From Planctomycetaceae bacterium (GTDB lineage: Bacteria > Planctomycetota > Phycisphaerae > SM23-33), in NCBI GenBank assembly GCA_021371965.1, contig JAJFVE010000011.1, positions 1 through 57,955 on the forward strand: DNA of 57,955 nt, given 5' to 3'. This document shows positions 27,291-36,659 of this stretch, in pieces. Each line of letters begins with the position of its first letter. Position 1 is the stretch's first letter. Made by a program: the position numbers and the translations under genes. The notes beneath the pieces were generated by a model. That model was given only the letters and a program-made list of their open reading frames with translations. It had not been told where the DNA came from and made no database searches.

Positions 27291-28671
27291 CGGCCACTTC
27301 CCAGATGTTGCCGGCGCCCATGGTCACCACCAGGTCGCCGCTGTGCAACTGTTGAGCGAGTTGCTCGACAATCTGATCAAACGCCTGAATATATCGAGCC
27401 GACCCGCCGTGCAGGCGAATCTGCGAAACCAGATCCTGTGATGAAATGTAATCTTTTTCAAGGTCGCTGTCGCGAACAAAGTAGATGTCCGGGACGATCA
27501 CCTCGTCGGCCGAACCGAACGAGCGGGCGAAGTCCTTGAGCAGGAACCGCGTGCGGCTGTGCTGGTGTGGCTGAAAGATGCACACCAAGCGCTGCGGGCG
27601 GTAGTGCTCGCGGATGGCCCGCAACGTCACGGCGATCTCGGTGGGGTGGTGGGCGTAGTCGTCCAGCACCGTCACGCCGCCGGCGTCGCCCTTGAACGTC
27701 ATCCGCCGCCGCGCGCCGGTAAAGCCCGCCAGCAGCGCCGCCATGCTTTCGGCCGGGACGCCCGCGTGATGCAGCAGCGCCATCGCCGCCAGCGTGTTGT
27801 AGGCGTTGTGCAGGCCCGGCAGCGGCACGGTGATGCGGCAGTACGGTTGACCGCCATGCTGCACGTCCATCGAGACGATGCCCTGCTGCGAACTGGCGTT
27901 GACGCCCCGCCACGTGCATGAGTTGGTCAGGCCGAAGGTCTCGACGGCGCACCGTGCGCGTGAGACCGCCGAAGCGGCGTTGCGGTCCTCGCCGTTGACC
28001 ACCAGCACCCCGCCCGGGGCCACCAGGTCGCCGAAGGCGCGGAAGGCCTCGATGATCGCCGATAAATCGCGATAGCAGTCGAGGTGGTCTTCCTCGACGT
28101 TGAGGATCGCCGCGTACCGCGGGCGAAGGTCCAGAAAGTTGCGGTCGAACTCGCACGCCTCGGCGACAAAATGCGGGCCGCTCCCGACGCCGCTGGGCCC
28201 GCCGAGCTGATCGACGGTCGCCCCGACGACGTAGCTGGGGTCCAGCCCGGCCGTCTTGAGTGCGTAGGCGACCATCGCCGTGGTGGTGCTCTTGCCGTGC
28301 GTGCCGGCGATGGCGATCCCCTGCCGCTGGGCCATCAGGCGGCCGAGCATGGCGCTGTAGCGCACGACTTCCAGCCCGCGCTGGCGCGCGGCCACAAGCT
28401 CGGGATTCTCGTTGTGAATCGCCGCCGAGTACGCCACGAGTTGGCAGTCGGCCGCAATGTTCGCGCCGCGCTGGCCGATGTGTACCGTCGCGCCCTGCCC
28501 GGCCAGGCGATCGAGCAGATCCGAGTGGCCCGAGTCTGACCCGCTCACCCGCGCCCCCTGCGCCAGCAGCACCCCCGCCAAAGCGCCCATCCCGCAGCCG
28601 CCCATGCCGATGAGATGAATGCTCTTGCCGGTGAAACTCTCAGCCGCAGGTTGGTTATTCGTTTGCGTCAT
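27250..28671 (-). CDS. murC: UDP-N-acetylmuramate--L-alanine ligase
   Basis: 473 aa. It adds L-alanine to UDP-MurNAc. The N-terminal Rossmann motif IHLIGMGGCGMGALA binds the UDP sugar. The ATP P-loop is GTHGKSTTTAMVAY; EACEFDRNFLDLRPRYAAILNVEEDHLDCY is the central-domain metal and carbamylation region; YAHHPTEI is the diagnostic MurC motif; and IFQPHQHSRTR begins the C-terminal domain. All three Mur ligase domains are complete. The ribosome binding site is weak, and 232 bp with a palindromic repeat separate it from murG. Confidence 0.96.
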   Translation of the reverse strand: MTQTNNQPAAESFTGKSIHLIGMGGCGMGALAGVLLAQGARVSGSDSGHSDLLDRLAGQGATVHIGQRGANIAADCQLVAYSAAIHNENPELVAARQRGLEVVRYSAMLGRLMAQRQGIAIAGTHGKSTTTAMVAYALKTAGLDPSYVVGATVDQLGGPSGVGSGPHFVAEACEFDRNFLDLRPRYAAILNVEEDHLDCYRDLSAIIEAFRAFGDLVAPGGVLVVNGEDRNAASAVSRARCAVETFGLTNSCTWRGVNASSQQGIVSMDVQHGGQPYCRITVPLPGLHNAYNTLAAMALLHHAGVPAESMAALLAGFTGARRRMTFKGDAGGVTVLDDYAHHPTEIAVTLRAIREHYRPQRLVCIFQPHQHSRTRFLLKDFARSFGSADEVIVPDIYFVRDSDLEKDYISSQDLVSQIRLHGGSARYIQAFDQIVEQLAQQLHSGDLVVTMGAGNIWEVADEIVRRFGRDRQG

Positions 28672-28790
28672 GAAAACAACATCCGTCCGCAGCCAAACGC
28701 GGCCTGTGCGGACACATCGAATCCAGTAATAGCTCCGACAATTCCTACTGTTCTTATCGCCCGGTGCAGCGATTTTTCTTTAACGCCGCC

Positions 28791-28900
28791 GTGCGGCACG
28801 GGCGTCCCCAAGGGACAGGTCTCGCCCATGCTCCCCGACCCTTCAGCATCAGGGACACGCACAACGGAGTTGTGCGTGGCACCCGTCTCGCCCGCGACAC
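28791..28900. repeat. Palindromic repeat cluster between murG and murC
   Basis: CGGCACGGGCGTCCCC...GGTCTCGCCCATGC, then GCACAAC-GGA-GTTGTGC, then GTGGCACCCGTCTCG. It is a degenerate member of the GTGGCA family with an extra perfect stem, lying in the transcribed spacer of the division cluster. Confidence 0.65.
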
Positions 28901-28903
28901 GTT

Positions 28904-30007
28904 CTAAGACCGCACCAACCACTGCGCCACCGTTGCGGCCGCGCAGGGTTTGGCCACTTGCCCGGCGGCGAGGCGCATCGCGTCCAGTTTTGCCGCGTCG
29001 GCCATCAGCGGCAGCAGACAGCGGCGCAGGTTTGCGGCGTTGGCCGCAGCGTCTTTCTCGTCGGGGCAGATCATCGCCCCGCCGCAGCGAACCATCGCCG
29101 CGGCGTTGGCGGCCTGGTGGGCGTCGCGATGATACGGGTACGGCATGAACACGCCCGGCACCGACGCCGCCGCCAGCTCGGCCACTGTCGAAGCGCCCGC
29201 GCGGCACAGCGCCAAGTCGGCGGCCGCATACGCCAGGTCCACGCGCTGGCAGTACGCCACGCGCCGCACCGGCGGCCCCTGCCGCTTGCCGCCTGGCAAT
29301 TCCTCCCCGGCGGCTGAACCTGTCACATGCAGCACCTGCCATTGATCGCCCAGCGCCGCGATGTCGCCCAGAACCGCCTCCACAGCCGCGTTGATATTGC
29401 TGGCGCCCAGGCTGCCGCCCAGCACGAGCAGCGTCTTGCGGGCCGGGTCGAGATCGAAATGCGCCATCGCCTCTTGCCGCGAGCCGCCGCTAACGCAGCG
29501 GATCGGGCAACCGACGGCCTGCACCTTGGCCCGCAGTGCGGCCGGGAAAGCGCTCGTCGTCTCGTCGAACTGTGTGAAGATGACCTCCGCGCGCCGCGCC
29601 AACGCGCGATTGGCACGGCCGGGGACGCCGTCAGGGTTGAGCATCGCGCAGCGTACGCCCTTCTTGGCCGCGGCCACCACCAGCGGCGCCGCCGCAAAGC
29701 CGCCCAGCCCGAGCACGGCCGCGGGCTTGAGGTCGCTCAAAAGCCGCCGAGCCAGGCGGCCGCTCTGCCACCACGCCCGCACAAACGGCAGCACCTGCAG
29801 GGGGCAGTTGGGCAGAGGCAACACCGGCTGGGGCACGATGGCGTGAGGCAGCGGGTCGAGGATGCTGCGGTCGATCGCCCGCCCGGAGCAGGCAAAGACG
29901 ATTTTCGCGCTGGGTTGGAGGCGCAGCAGTTCTTCGGCCACGGCCAGCCCGGGATAAATATGCCCGCCGGTCCCGCCGCCGGCGAAGATGTAAATCGCAC
30001 CGCTCAT
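28904..30007 (-). CDS. murG: Lipid II synthase (UDP-GlcNAc transferase)
   Basis: 367 aa. It transfers GlcNAc to lipid I on the inner membrane face. The start at 30007 gives MSGAIYIFAGGGTGGHIYPG, the family N-terminal loop; an upstream in-frame ATG adds 14 residues without similarity. Other marks: GLGGFAAAPLVVAAAKKGV, LNPDGVPGRANR, LVLGGSLGASNIN (donor loop), CRAGASTVAELAAASVPGVFMPYPYHRDAHQ. The usual HEQN appears as LNPDG, a change in the acceptor-side loop. No strong ribosome binding site is visible. Confidence 0.93.
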   Translation of the reverse strand: MSGAIYIFAGGGTGGHIYPGLAVAEELLRLQPSAKIVFACSGRAIDRSILDPLPHAIVPQPVLPLPNCPLQVLPFVRAWWQSGRLARRLLSDLKPAAVLGLGGFAAAPLVVAAAKKGVRCAMLNPDGVPGRANRALARRAEVIFTQFDETTSAFPAALRAKVQAVGCPIRCVSGGSRQEAMAHFDLDPARKTLLVLGGSLGASNINAAVEAVLGDIAALGDQWQVLHVTGSAAGEELPGGKRQGPPVRRVAYCQRVDLAYAAADLALCRAGASTVAELAAASVPGVFMPYPYHRDAHQAANAAAMVRCGGAMICPDEKDAAANAANLRRCLLPLMADAAKLDAMRLAAGQVAKPCAAATVAQWLVRS

Positions 30008-30195
30008 CGGGGCTGATTGTACCAGAAGCACGGGGAAAAGACTTGCCACAGAGACTCAGAGGAAGGCGAGGGAAGATGAAGAATGCTATTCGTGCGTTAA
30101 CCGCGGTCCGGTGCGTCTAGATCTGGCAGATTGTTAGGGTTGTGCCGAACACGTACAATACGAGGGAAGCACTAACGTTCATAAGGTCATTTTTT

Positions 30196-31029
30196 ATGAA
30201 AGAGCTACTCGAAACACTGTCGCGACATTTCGATTTTCTTTTTAGTAAGTACCAATTCCAATTCGTCGAATCTAATACCGATAACATGGGGACAAGTTAT
30301 GTTGTGCTGGCTGGAAGGGGGCTGCGCATCTGGTTTGACAAGCACCGCGGGGAACTAACCGTCGCCGTGTGGCCCGTCAATCATTCGGACAAAGAGCGTT
30401 TTGAACTAATCACGCTTAGAGAGTATCTGGCAGCGGTGCCGGCTCGAATGCCTACGGATGAGACGGTCGGTGACCTGGCAAAATGGTTGGATGATAATCT
30501 CGATGCCGTTTGTGACGCGCTGTGCACCGAGCATTACGCTCGAACATGCTCCGAAATCAAGATCATACTGGATTGCCGTTGGCAGATGCTCCGGAACGGC
30601 ATTTTCGTGCCTTGCGTGATTGTCGCGGTCACGCCGATCGTGCTTGGACGGCAAGGAAGACTCGCCGCCGTTCTGGACACCACCTTAAAGGAATGGAAGG
30701 GCCTGGTTCGAAAGAAAGATCGACCCAGCTTGTGGGCTCGTTGGAAGAATCGCCACGGCGTCTGTGGGCGGATTCTTGCGCATAAGGTGACCATCATCAA
30801 GACACCGGCGGGATTGAAATGCGAAACATGGTGCCTGCCAGGGACAATGCGTGGGAAAGCGGGCGTGTCGCTTGTTTTCTTTCAGGACATGAATCGCGAT
30901 TGGCTTCGGCCGGGTTCCCGTGTGCAACTCCTCGCGACGCAGCACGTAGCGCTGGAAAAATTAATCTCCCTTCCGGATCTCCGTGACCAGGACGTGCGTT
31001 TGAAAGATAGACAAGAACTGGATCGCTAA
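30196..31029 (+). CDS. Unrecognised protein inserted in the division cluster, opposite strand
   Basis: 277 aa from the ATG at 30196, which has AAGG nine bases upstream; a GTG at 30142 would add 18 residues. No family is recognised. The N-terminal part (HFDFLFSKYQFQFVES, then YVVLAGRGLRIWFDKHRGELTVAVWP) looks like an alpha+beta domain of the kind found in some immunity or DUF proteins, but this is only an impression. The C-terminal third contains Cys and Trp residues (CETWCLPGTMRGKAG). The gene is visibly richer in A+T than its neighbours and runs against the surrounding operon, between murG and ftsW. Both facts suggest recent acquisition. Confidence 0.65.
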   Translation: MKELLETLSRHFDFLFSKYQFQFVESNTDNMGTSYVVLAGRGLRIWFDKHRGELTVAVWPVNHSDKERFELITLREYLAAVPARMPTDETVGDLAKWLDDNLDAVCDALCTEHYARTCSEIKIILDCRWQMLRNGIFVPCVIVAVTPIVLGRQGRLAAVLDTTLKEWKGLVRKKDRPSLWARWKNRHGVCGRILAHKVTIIKTPAGLKCETWCLPGTMRGKAGVSLVFFQDMNRDWLRPGSRVQLLATQHVALEKLISLPDLRDQDVRLKDRQELDR

Positions 31030-31039
31030 ATCCGGAAGA

Positions 31040-32563
31040 TCAGTTTGTCCTGTCGTTCTCATCCCTCGTTTTGCTCTGTGCCTCTGTGGTAGGTTTTTCT
31101 TCGAGATCGGCAAAGAGCGGCTCGGGGTTCTGGGTGGCCAGGAAGGCGTCGAGGTCGTCTACGGTCACGGGGGCGGCTGAGGCGTCAAGGTCTACCGGCG
31201 GGGCGGGTGGCTCGACGGCCGTCGTGGCTGTCGTCCCTTCGGGACTTCCCGCCACGGCACCCTCGGCACCGGGACTTTCGGCTGCGGCATTGGGCGATTG
31301 AGGATCTGCCGCTACGGTGGCCTCTGGCTCGGGACTTTCTGCGATGGCGGCCTGGGCTTGCGGACTTTCTGCCGCAGATTCCTCCGCCGCTTCCATCATT
31401 CCGTCTTCCGTGGCCATTTCTCTCCGGGCCGAGACGGAGATGATCAGCGCCGCGGCCACAGCCAGGATGAGCATCTGCGTGCCGCCGTAGGAGACGAAGG
31501 GCAGGCAGATGCCCGTCGGCGGCAAGACGTTCAGGTTCACCGCAATGTGCATCAGGGCCTGGAGCAGGATGGTGAAGCCCAGCGCGGCCGCCAGCACGCT
31601 GCCGAAGCGGTTGTTGGCCTTGACGGCTGTACAGCGGACATACCAGGCCCAGGCCGCCAGAAGGGCAAAGAGCAGCAGCGAGCCCATGAGGCCCCACTCT
31701 TCGCAGAAGACGGCGAAGATATAGTCCGTGGTTCGCTCGGGCAGATATCCCAGCTTCATCACGCTGTTGCCGGGGCCTTTGCCGAACCAGCCGCCGGAGG
31801 TAATGGCCAGCAGCGACTCGCGCACCTGGTGCGACGAAGCGTTCTCCTGCGACCAGGGGTCCATCCAGGCCCCAATGCGGGCCATCTTCACCGCCATGTG
31901 CGTGATGTAATACCAGAAACCCACGGCCGCAGGGGGAAGCAGCGCGGCAGCGTAATACCACGGCACGCCCGCCAGCAGCATCGTGGTCAGGCCCGCAGCG
32001 CCGATGATGATGGCCGTGCCCATGTCCTGCGTGATGACCAGCGCCATCGCCACGGCGATCACGCCCAAGGCCCCCAGCACCCATGGCGCCCGGCGGCAAC
32101 GCTGTGGCTGCATCGTGAACAACGCCGCCAGCAGGATCACCAGGGCGTACTTGATCAACTCGGAAGGCTGGAACTGGATGTTGTACTGCGGCGGACCGAA
32201 TCGCACCCAGCGATAGTACGTGCCCATCTGCTTGCCCAGGCCCGGAACGAACACCAGCAGGCCCGTGATCATCGCCCCGCAGAAGACGACGACGGCCCAG
32301 ACGGGCAGGCCGCCGCGCGGGCGGGCCAGGCGGCGGTAATCGAAGTGGCAGGCCGCCAGCAGCACCAGGATGGCCGCGACGGCGAAGATCGTGTGCCGCA
32401 CGTCGACGCGATGATACCAGGCGCCCGGCTCGTTCACCGACGCCAGGGCGCTCTGCACGAGCACCACGCCCAACGCCAGCAGCGCCAGCGTGATCAGCGC
32501 CAACCCGCGCCCCAGCGCGTTTTCCCCCAGGCTCAGCGGCTTGTCATTGGGCGTCCGTGCCAT
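31040..32563 (-). CDS. ftsW: Septal peptidoglycan polymerase FtsW
   Basis: 507 aa. The start at 32563 has GAGG seven bases upstream; a longer open frame through mraY is a shadow. About ten membrane helices of the SEDS family span residues 20-385. Conserved blocks are YYRWVRFGPPQYNIQFQPSEL (the loop with the catalytic-side residues), KGPGNSVMKLGYLPERTTDYIF (the large loop), and LPPTGICLPFVSYGGTQML (the family C-terminal signature). Unusually, a tail of about 115 residues follows the last helix, Ala/Glu/Pro-rich with repeated AAESP-like units, ending TRDENDRTN. It lies in the cluster beside mraY and should pair with FtsI. Confidence 0.93.
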   Translation of the reverse strand: MARTPNDKPLSLGENALGRGLALITLALLALGVVLVQSALASVNEPGAWYHRVDVRHTIFAVAAILVLLAACHFDYRRLARPRGGLPVWAVVVFCGAMITGLLVFVPGLGKQMGTYYRWVRFGPPQYNIQFQPSELIKYALVILLAALFTMQPQRCRRAPWVLGALGVIAVAMALVITQDMGTAIIIGAAGLTTMLLAGVPWYYAAALLPPAAVGFWYYITHMAVKMARIGAWMDPWSQENASSHQVRESLLAITSGGWFGKGPGNSVMKLGYLPERTTDYIFAVFCEEWGLMGSLLLFALLAAWAWYVRCTAVKANNRFGSVLAAALGFTILLQALMHIAVNLNVLPPTGICLPFVSYGGTQMLILAVAAALIISVSARREMATEDGMMEAAEESAAESPQAQAAIAESPEPEATVAADPQSPNAAAESPGAEGAVAGSPEGTTATTAVEPPAPPVDLDASAAPVTVDDLDAFLATQNPEPLFADLEEKPTTEAQSKTRDENDRTN

Positions 32564-32574
32564 CGGTAGCCTCG

Positions 32575-33687
32575 TCAGTCGATCTTGAGCTTCAGCGTCG
32601 CCAGCGCCAGGGCGGCGAAGATGATCCCCAGCATCCAGAAGCGGACGACGACTTTGCTTTCGGCCCAGCCGCCCAGGTGGAAATGATGGTGCAGCGGCGC
32701 GCAGCGGAAGACGCGGCGTCCCTCGCGTCCGCCGGGGCCTTTGGTCATCTTGAAGACGGAGATCTGGATCATCACGCTCAGGGCCTCCATCACGAACACG
32801 CCGCCGGCGATCAGCAGCAGCAGTTCCTGGCGGGTGACGACGGCGATATAGCCCAGCAGCCCGCCCAGCGGCAGCGAACCGGTGTCGCCCATGAACACGT
32901 GGGCCGGCGGCGAGTTCCACCACAAGAATCCCAGGCACGCCCCCAGCATCGACGAGCATAGAACCGCCATCTCCACAACCGACTTGTCGATCAGCGGCAG
33001 GTGGAACAGTTCGGTGAAGCTGATGGAGCTGACCAGAAACGAGATCAGCAGGAACACCAGCGCCACGATGCCCAGGCACCCGGCGGCCAGGCCGTCCATG
33101 CCGTCGGTCAGATTCACCGCGTTGGACGTTCCCACCATCGTCAGCGTCGTGACGATGATGTGGACCATCAGGCCGATCTTGATCGGGTCGACCAGGAAGG
33201 GGAAATACAAGAACTGGGCGGGCTGAACCGCGCGGTAGTAATTTCGCATGAAGATCGAGACCAGCAGCGCCAAACCGATCTGGAAGACCAGCTTCTCCCA
33301 GCTTCGCAGCCCGTCGCGCGTGGGCGCGCCGGGAGCGTGGCGCAGCTTCAGCCAGTCGTCGATCCCGCCCAGGACGCCCAGCCAGATCAGCACCAGCAGC
33401 CCCATCCGGACGAACATGTTGCCAAAGACATTCGCGAACACCACGATCGAGACCAGCATCGCCGCCACGATCAGCGCCCCGCCCATCGTGGGGGTATTGG
33501 ACTTGTGACGCGTCAACTCGTTGAGATTGGCGTGGTCGAACTCCGGACGGTCGCCCACCTTGTAGCGCACCAACAGGCGGATGAACCGAGGCGCCAGCAG
33601 CGCCACCAGCACGAAACTCATGATGCCCGCCCCAGCCAGACGCAGCACGAGGCCTTCGTATCCCGCCGGCAAAAGCAGGTAGATCAT
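32575..33687 (-). CDS. mraY: Phospho-MurNAc-pentapeptide translocase
   Basis: 370 aa. It makes lipid I from UDP-MurNAc-pentapeptide and undecaprenyl phosphate. About ten membrane helices. Marks: HKSNTPTMGGALI, GGIDDWLKL (the DD motif), NAVNLTDGMDGLAAG, FLWWNSPPAHVFMGDTGSLPLGG (catalytic Asp), and FRCAPLHHHFHLGGWAES (the HHH motif). The start ATG overlaps the murF stop in an ATGA arrangement. Confidence 0.97.
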   Translation of the reverse strand: MIYLLLPAGYEGLVLRLAGAGIMSFVLVALLAPRFIRLLVRYKVGDRPEFDHANLNELTRHKSNTPTMGGALIVAAMLVSIVVFANVFGNMFVRMGLLVLIWLGVLGGIDDWLKLRHAPGAPTRDGLRSWEKLVFQIGLALLVSIFMRNYYRAVQPAQFLYFPFLVDPIKIGLMVHIIVTTLTMVGTSNAVNLTDGMDGLAAGCLGIVALVFLLISFLVSSISFTELFHLPLIDKSVVEMAVLCSSMLGACLGFLWWNSPPAHVFMGDTGSLPLGGLLGYIAVVTRQELLLLIAGGVFVMEALSVMIQISVFKMTKGPGGREGRRVFRCAPLHHHFHLGGWAESKVVVRFWMLGIIFAALALATLKLKID

Positions 33688-35117
33688 TTGGCGCCGCCTT
33701 TGGGATGCGCCTTGCGGACGCGCGGGGCGGCCGGGGCTGCCGACAGCGCCGCGGTAATGGGCTCGATCAACCGTTCCATCTGCGATCCGCGCGAGCCTTT
33801 GATCAGGATCGTGTCGCCGCGATGAAGCAGCCCGTCGAGGTGGTCGGCCAGATGCTCGGGGCTCTTGAAGGCCTCGGCGGCCAGCCCCGCCTCGGCGGCG
33901 GCGGCGGCCATGCGGGCGCCCAGGTTTCCGGCGCCAATGAGCAGGTCGATCTTCATGGTCGCCAGCTTGCGTCCGACGTCTTCGTGCAGCGCCTGGGACT
34001 TGCCCCCCAGTTCGAGCATGTCGCCGACGATCATGACGCGGCGGCGTCCGGCGCTGTCGGCCAGCACGTCGGCGGCGGCGAGCATGCTGGCGGGGTTGGC
34101 GTTGTAGGCGTCGTTGATGAGCGTCGAGTGCCCACCCAGGTCGATGAACTGCAAGCGCATTTCCATGCCGGCGTAGTCGGCCAGGGCCTTGGCGGCTTCG
34201 CCCTGGCCAAAGCCGAACCGCTGGGCGACGGCGATGGCGGCCATGGCGTTGCAGGCGTTGTGCCGCCCGCAGACGCTCAGGGTCACCTTGAGGCGGTTGT
34301 TGATGACGAACTCCTGCCCCGTGTCCACCGGCGTGTAGCTCGTCAGCCGCAGCGACGCCCCGGCCGAGGCGCCAAAGCGAATCACATTGCACTTGTAGTT
34401 GGACAAGGCGCGGTCGAGTTCCTTGCTGTCGGCGTTGACGATGGCCAGCCCGCGTGCGGCCAGGTGCGTCAGGAGAGCGGCCTTCTCGACCGCCACGTGC
34501 GTCAGGCTGCCCAGGCCTTCGAGGTGGCTTGGGCTGACGGAGGTGATGACGGCGACGTTGGGCTGGCCAATCTGCGAGAGGCGGGCGATCTCGCCGTGGC
34601 TGCTGGTGCCCATCTCGCAGACGACGAAGTCGTCCTTGGGCTCGACGGCCAGCAGCGTCAGCGGGACGCCGATGTGGTTGTTGTGGTTCTTGAGCCCGCA
34701 CGAGCCGGTCAGGCGCTTGGAGAGAATGTGGTGGATCATCCGCCGCACGGTGCTCTTGCCGTTGGAGCCGGTGACGGCCACCACCGCCGCGGGAAGCTGC
34801 CGGCGGTAGAACGCCGCCAGGTCGCCCAGCGCGGTCGTGGTGTCATTGACGGCCAGGGCGCCGACGCGGAATCGCTGCAGCACGCTGAGCGGGGCGTCAA
34901 AGTCCTTGCCGATGATGGCGAGGGTGCAGCCGGCCGCAGCGGCGGCGGCCAGGTGGTTGTGCCCGTCGTGGTTCTTTCCGACGATGGCGACGAACAACTG
35001 GCCCGCCCCGGCCGTGCGGGAGTCGATGCTGACGCCGAGGATCTTCTCGGACCCGCCGCGGGCCAGCCACCGCCCGCGCACGGCGCGCTGAATTTCCTCG
35101 CTCAGCAGAGGTTTCAT
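33684..35117 (-). CDS. murF: UDP-MurNAc-tripeptide--D-Ala-D-Ala ligase
   Basis: 477 aa. It adds the D-Ala-D-Ala made by Ddl. Marks: SIDSRTAGAGQLFVAI in the N-terminal domain, VTGSNGKSTVRRMIHH as the P-loop, HNNHIGVPLTLL, EMGTSSHGEI, INDAYNANPASMLAAADVL and GDMLELGGKSQALHEDVG in the C-terminal domain. It is a complete three-domain Mur ligase. It overlaps murE upstream and mraY downstream by 4 nt each (ATGA), so murE-murF-mraY are translationally coupled. Confidence 0.96.
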   Translation of the reverse strand: MKPLLSEEIQRAVRGRWLARGGSEKILGVSIDSRTAGAGQLFVAIVGKNHDGHNHLAAAAAAGCTLAIIGKDFDAPLSVLQRFRVGALAVNDTTTALGDLAAFYRRQLPAAVVAVTGSNGKSTVRRMIHHILSKRLTGSCGLKNHNNHIGVPLTLLAVEPKDDFVVCEMGTSSHGEIARLSQIGQPNVAVITSVSPSHLEGLGSLTHVAVEKAALLTHLAARGLAIVNADSKELDRALSNYKCNVIRFGASAGASLRLTSYTPVDTGQEFVINNRLKVTLSVCGRHNACNAMAAIAVAQRFGFGQGEAAKALADYAGMEMRLQFIDLGGHSTLINDAYNANPASMLAAADVLADSAGRRRVMIVGDMLELGGKSQALHEDVGRKLATMKIDLLIGAGNLGARMAAAAAEAGLAAEAFKSPEHLADHLDGLLHRGDTILIKGSRGSQMERLIEPITAALSAAPAAPRVRKAHPKGGAK

Positions 35118-36583
35118 GGCGCCTCGGTCCTCTGGGCAAGAAGCTGGCGGGCCACCTCGACATCGTCAAAGTGGATGCGCCGCTTGCCGATAATCTGCTC
35201 GCACTCGTGCCCCTTGCCGGCGATGAGCACCACGTCGCCCTTGCCCGCCCGCGACAGCGCCAGGGCGATGGCCGAGCGGCGGTCGCTCTCGACGTCGACC
35301 TTGTCGGAGGCGTCGGGGCTGAAACCGGCCATGATCTCGTCGATGATGGCCTGCGGCTGCTCGCTGCGCGGGTTGTCGCTGGTGACCACGACGCGGTCGG
35401 CCATGCTTTCGGCGACCGACGCCATGCGAGGGCGCTTGGTGCGGTCGCGGTCGCCGCCGCAACCGAACACGACGATAATGCGTCCGGTGGTGATGGGCCT
35501 CAGTGCCCCCAGCACGTTGGCCAGTGCGTCATCGGTATGAGCGTAATCCACAAATACCTCAAAGGGTGCATCTGCCGGCACCCGTTCCAGTCGTCCGCGG
35601 ACCAACGTCACCTGCTGGAGCCCCTGGGCGATGGTCTGCATCTCCACGCCCAGGCTGCGCGCCGCGGCGGCGGCCGCCACGCTGTTGGACACATTGTGGC
35701 GGCCGATCAGCGGCGTGCGGATCCGCACCGACTGGCCGGCTTCAATCAGGTCAAACTCCCCGCCGGTCTCATCGAGCCGCAAAATCTTGGCGTAGATGTC
35801 GGCGGCGGAACTCAAACCATACCACAATACCCGCCCGCGAGCCGCCGCCGCAAGAGTGTCCGCCGCGGCGTCGTCGCGATTGATGACGGCCGTCGCCGAC
35901 GGATCGAGCTGCTCGAAGAGCCGCCGCTTGGCCGCGGCGTACGCCTCCATCGTGTGGTGATAGTCGAGATGGTCGCCGGTGAGGTTGGTGAACACGCCGG
36001 TGCGGAAGGCGATCCCGGCCGAGCGATCCTGCGACAGGGCGTGGGACGACACCTCCATCACCAGGTGCGAGCAGCCGCAGCGGACCATCTCGTCGCAGGC
36101 CTGGGCGAGCATGAGCGGGCTGGGCGTCGTCGTCGCCGCGGGGATAAACCGCAGGCCCGTGCTGTAGCCGATGGTCCCCAGCCGCCCGACGCGCAGGCCG
36201 CCGGCCTGAAGGATCCCCTCGAGCAGGCACGTCACGGTGGTCTTGCCGTTGGTTCCGGTGACGCCCACAGCCGTCAGCTTACGTACGGGCCAGCCCAGCA
36301 GCGCCTGCGCCAGATGCCCCACCGCTGCGTGGCTCTCGTCCACTCGCGCGTACGGCGTTGCGGCGGGCACGGCCGCGGCGTCCTGGCAGACGACGGCAGC
36401 GCAGCCGCCGGCGACGGCGGCGGGGATGAATTTGTGCCCGTCGGCGGCCGTGCCGGCAACGGCGATGAAGCACGACCCGCTGCGGCACTGGCGGGAGTCG
36501 TCGGTGAGGTCGGTGATCTCGACGTCGCGCCCGTGGCGCGCGTGCGGGATGTCGGCCGATTTCAAGAGTTCGGAAAAACGCAT
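35114..36583 (-). CDS. murE: UDP-MurNAc-dipeptide--meso-diaminopimelate ligase
   Basis: 489 aa. Marks: DLTDDSRQCRSGSCFIAVAG, GVTGTNGKTTVTCLLEG (P-loop), TTPSPLMLAQACDEM, EVSSHALSQDR, TNLTGDHLDYHHTMEAYAAAK (with the metal His and the region of the carbamylated Lys), VFVDYAHTDDALANVL and VVTSDNPRSEQPQAII. The DNPR motif is the accepted signature for meso-diaminopimelate as substrate, so the wall is predicted to be of the DAP type. It overlaps murF by 4 nt; upstream a short palindromic repeat (36616-36645) separates it from ftsI. Confidence 0.96.
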   Translation of the reverse strand: MRFSELLKSADIPHARHGRDVEITDLTDDSRQCRSGSCFIAVAGTAADGHKFIPAAVAGGCAAVVCQDAAAVPAATPYARVDESHAAVGHLAQALLGWPVRKLTAVGVTGTNGKTTVTCLLEGILQAGGLRVGRLGTIGYSTGLRFIPAATTTPSPLMLAQACDEMVRCGCSHLVMEVSSHALSQDRSAGIAFRTGVFTNLTGDHLDYHHTMEAYAAAKRRLFEQLDPSATAVINRDDAAADTLAAAARGRVLWYGLSSAADIYAKILRLDETGGEFDLIEAGQSVRIRTPLIGRHNVSNSVAAAAAARSLGVEMQTIAQGLQQVTLVRGRLERVPADAPFEVFVDYAHTDDALANVLGALRPITTGRIIVVFGCGGDRDRTKRPRMASVAESMADRVVVTSDNPRSEQPQAIIDEIMAGFSPDASDKVDVESDRRSAIALALSRAGKGDVVLIAGKGHECEQIIGKRRIHFDDVEVARQLLAQRTEAP

Positions 36584-36615
36584 GCCGATTGCCTCCGCGG
36601 GGGAAAAGTCTTCCA

Positions 36616-36645
36616 GGTGTCATGGCGGTCGTCCGCTATGGCACC
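36616..36645. repeat. Short palindromic repeat between ftsI and murE
   Basis: GGTGTCATGGCGGTCGTCC...GCTATGGCACC: imperfect arms around a short loop, a degenerate copy of the GGTGCCATGGCGGC type seen at 19735 and 26325. Confidence 0.5.
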
Positions 36646-36659
36646 CAAAGGGCTATGCT

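Noticed and set aside
32564..34701. Upstream extensions of the ftsW and mraY frames
   Set aside because: The extra residues overlap well-defined mraY and murF in other frames and show no similarity to anything. Internal starts with ribosome binding sites or ATGA overlaps explain the genes.
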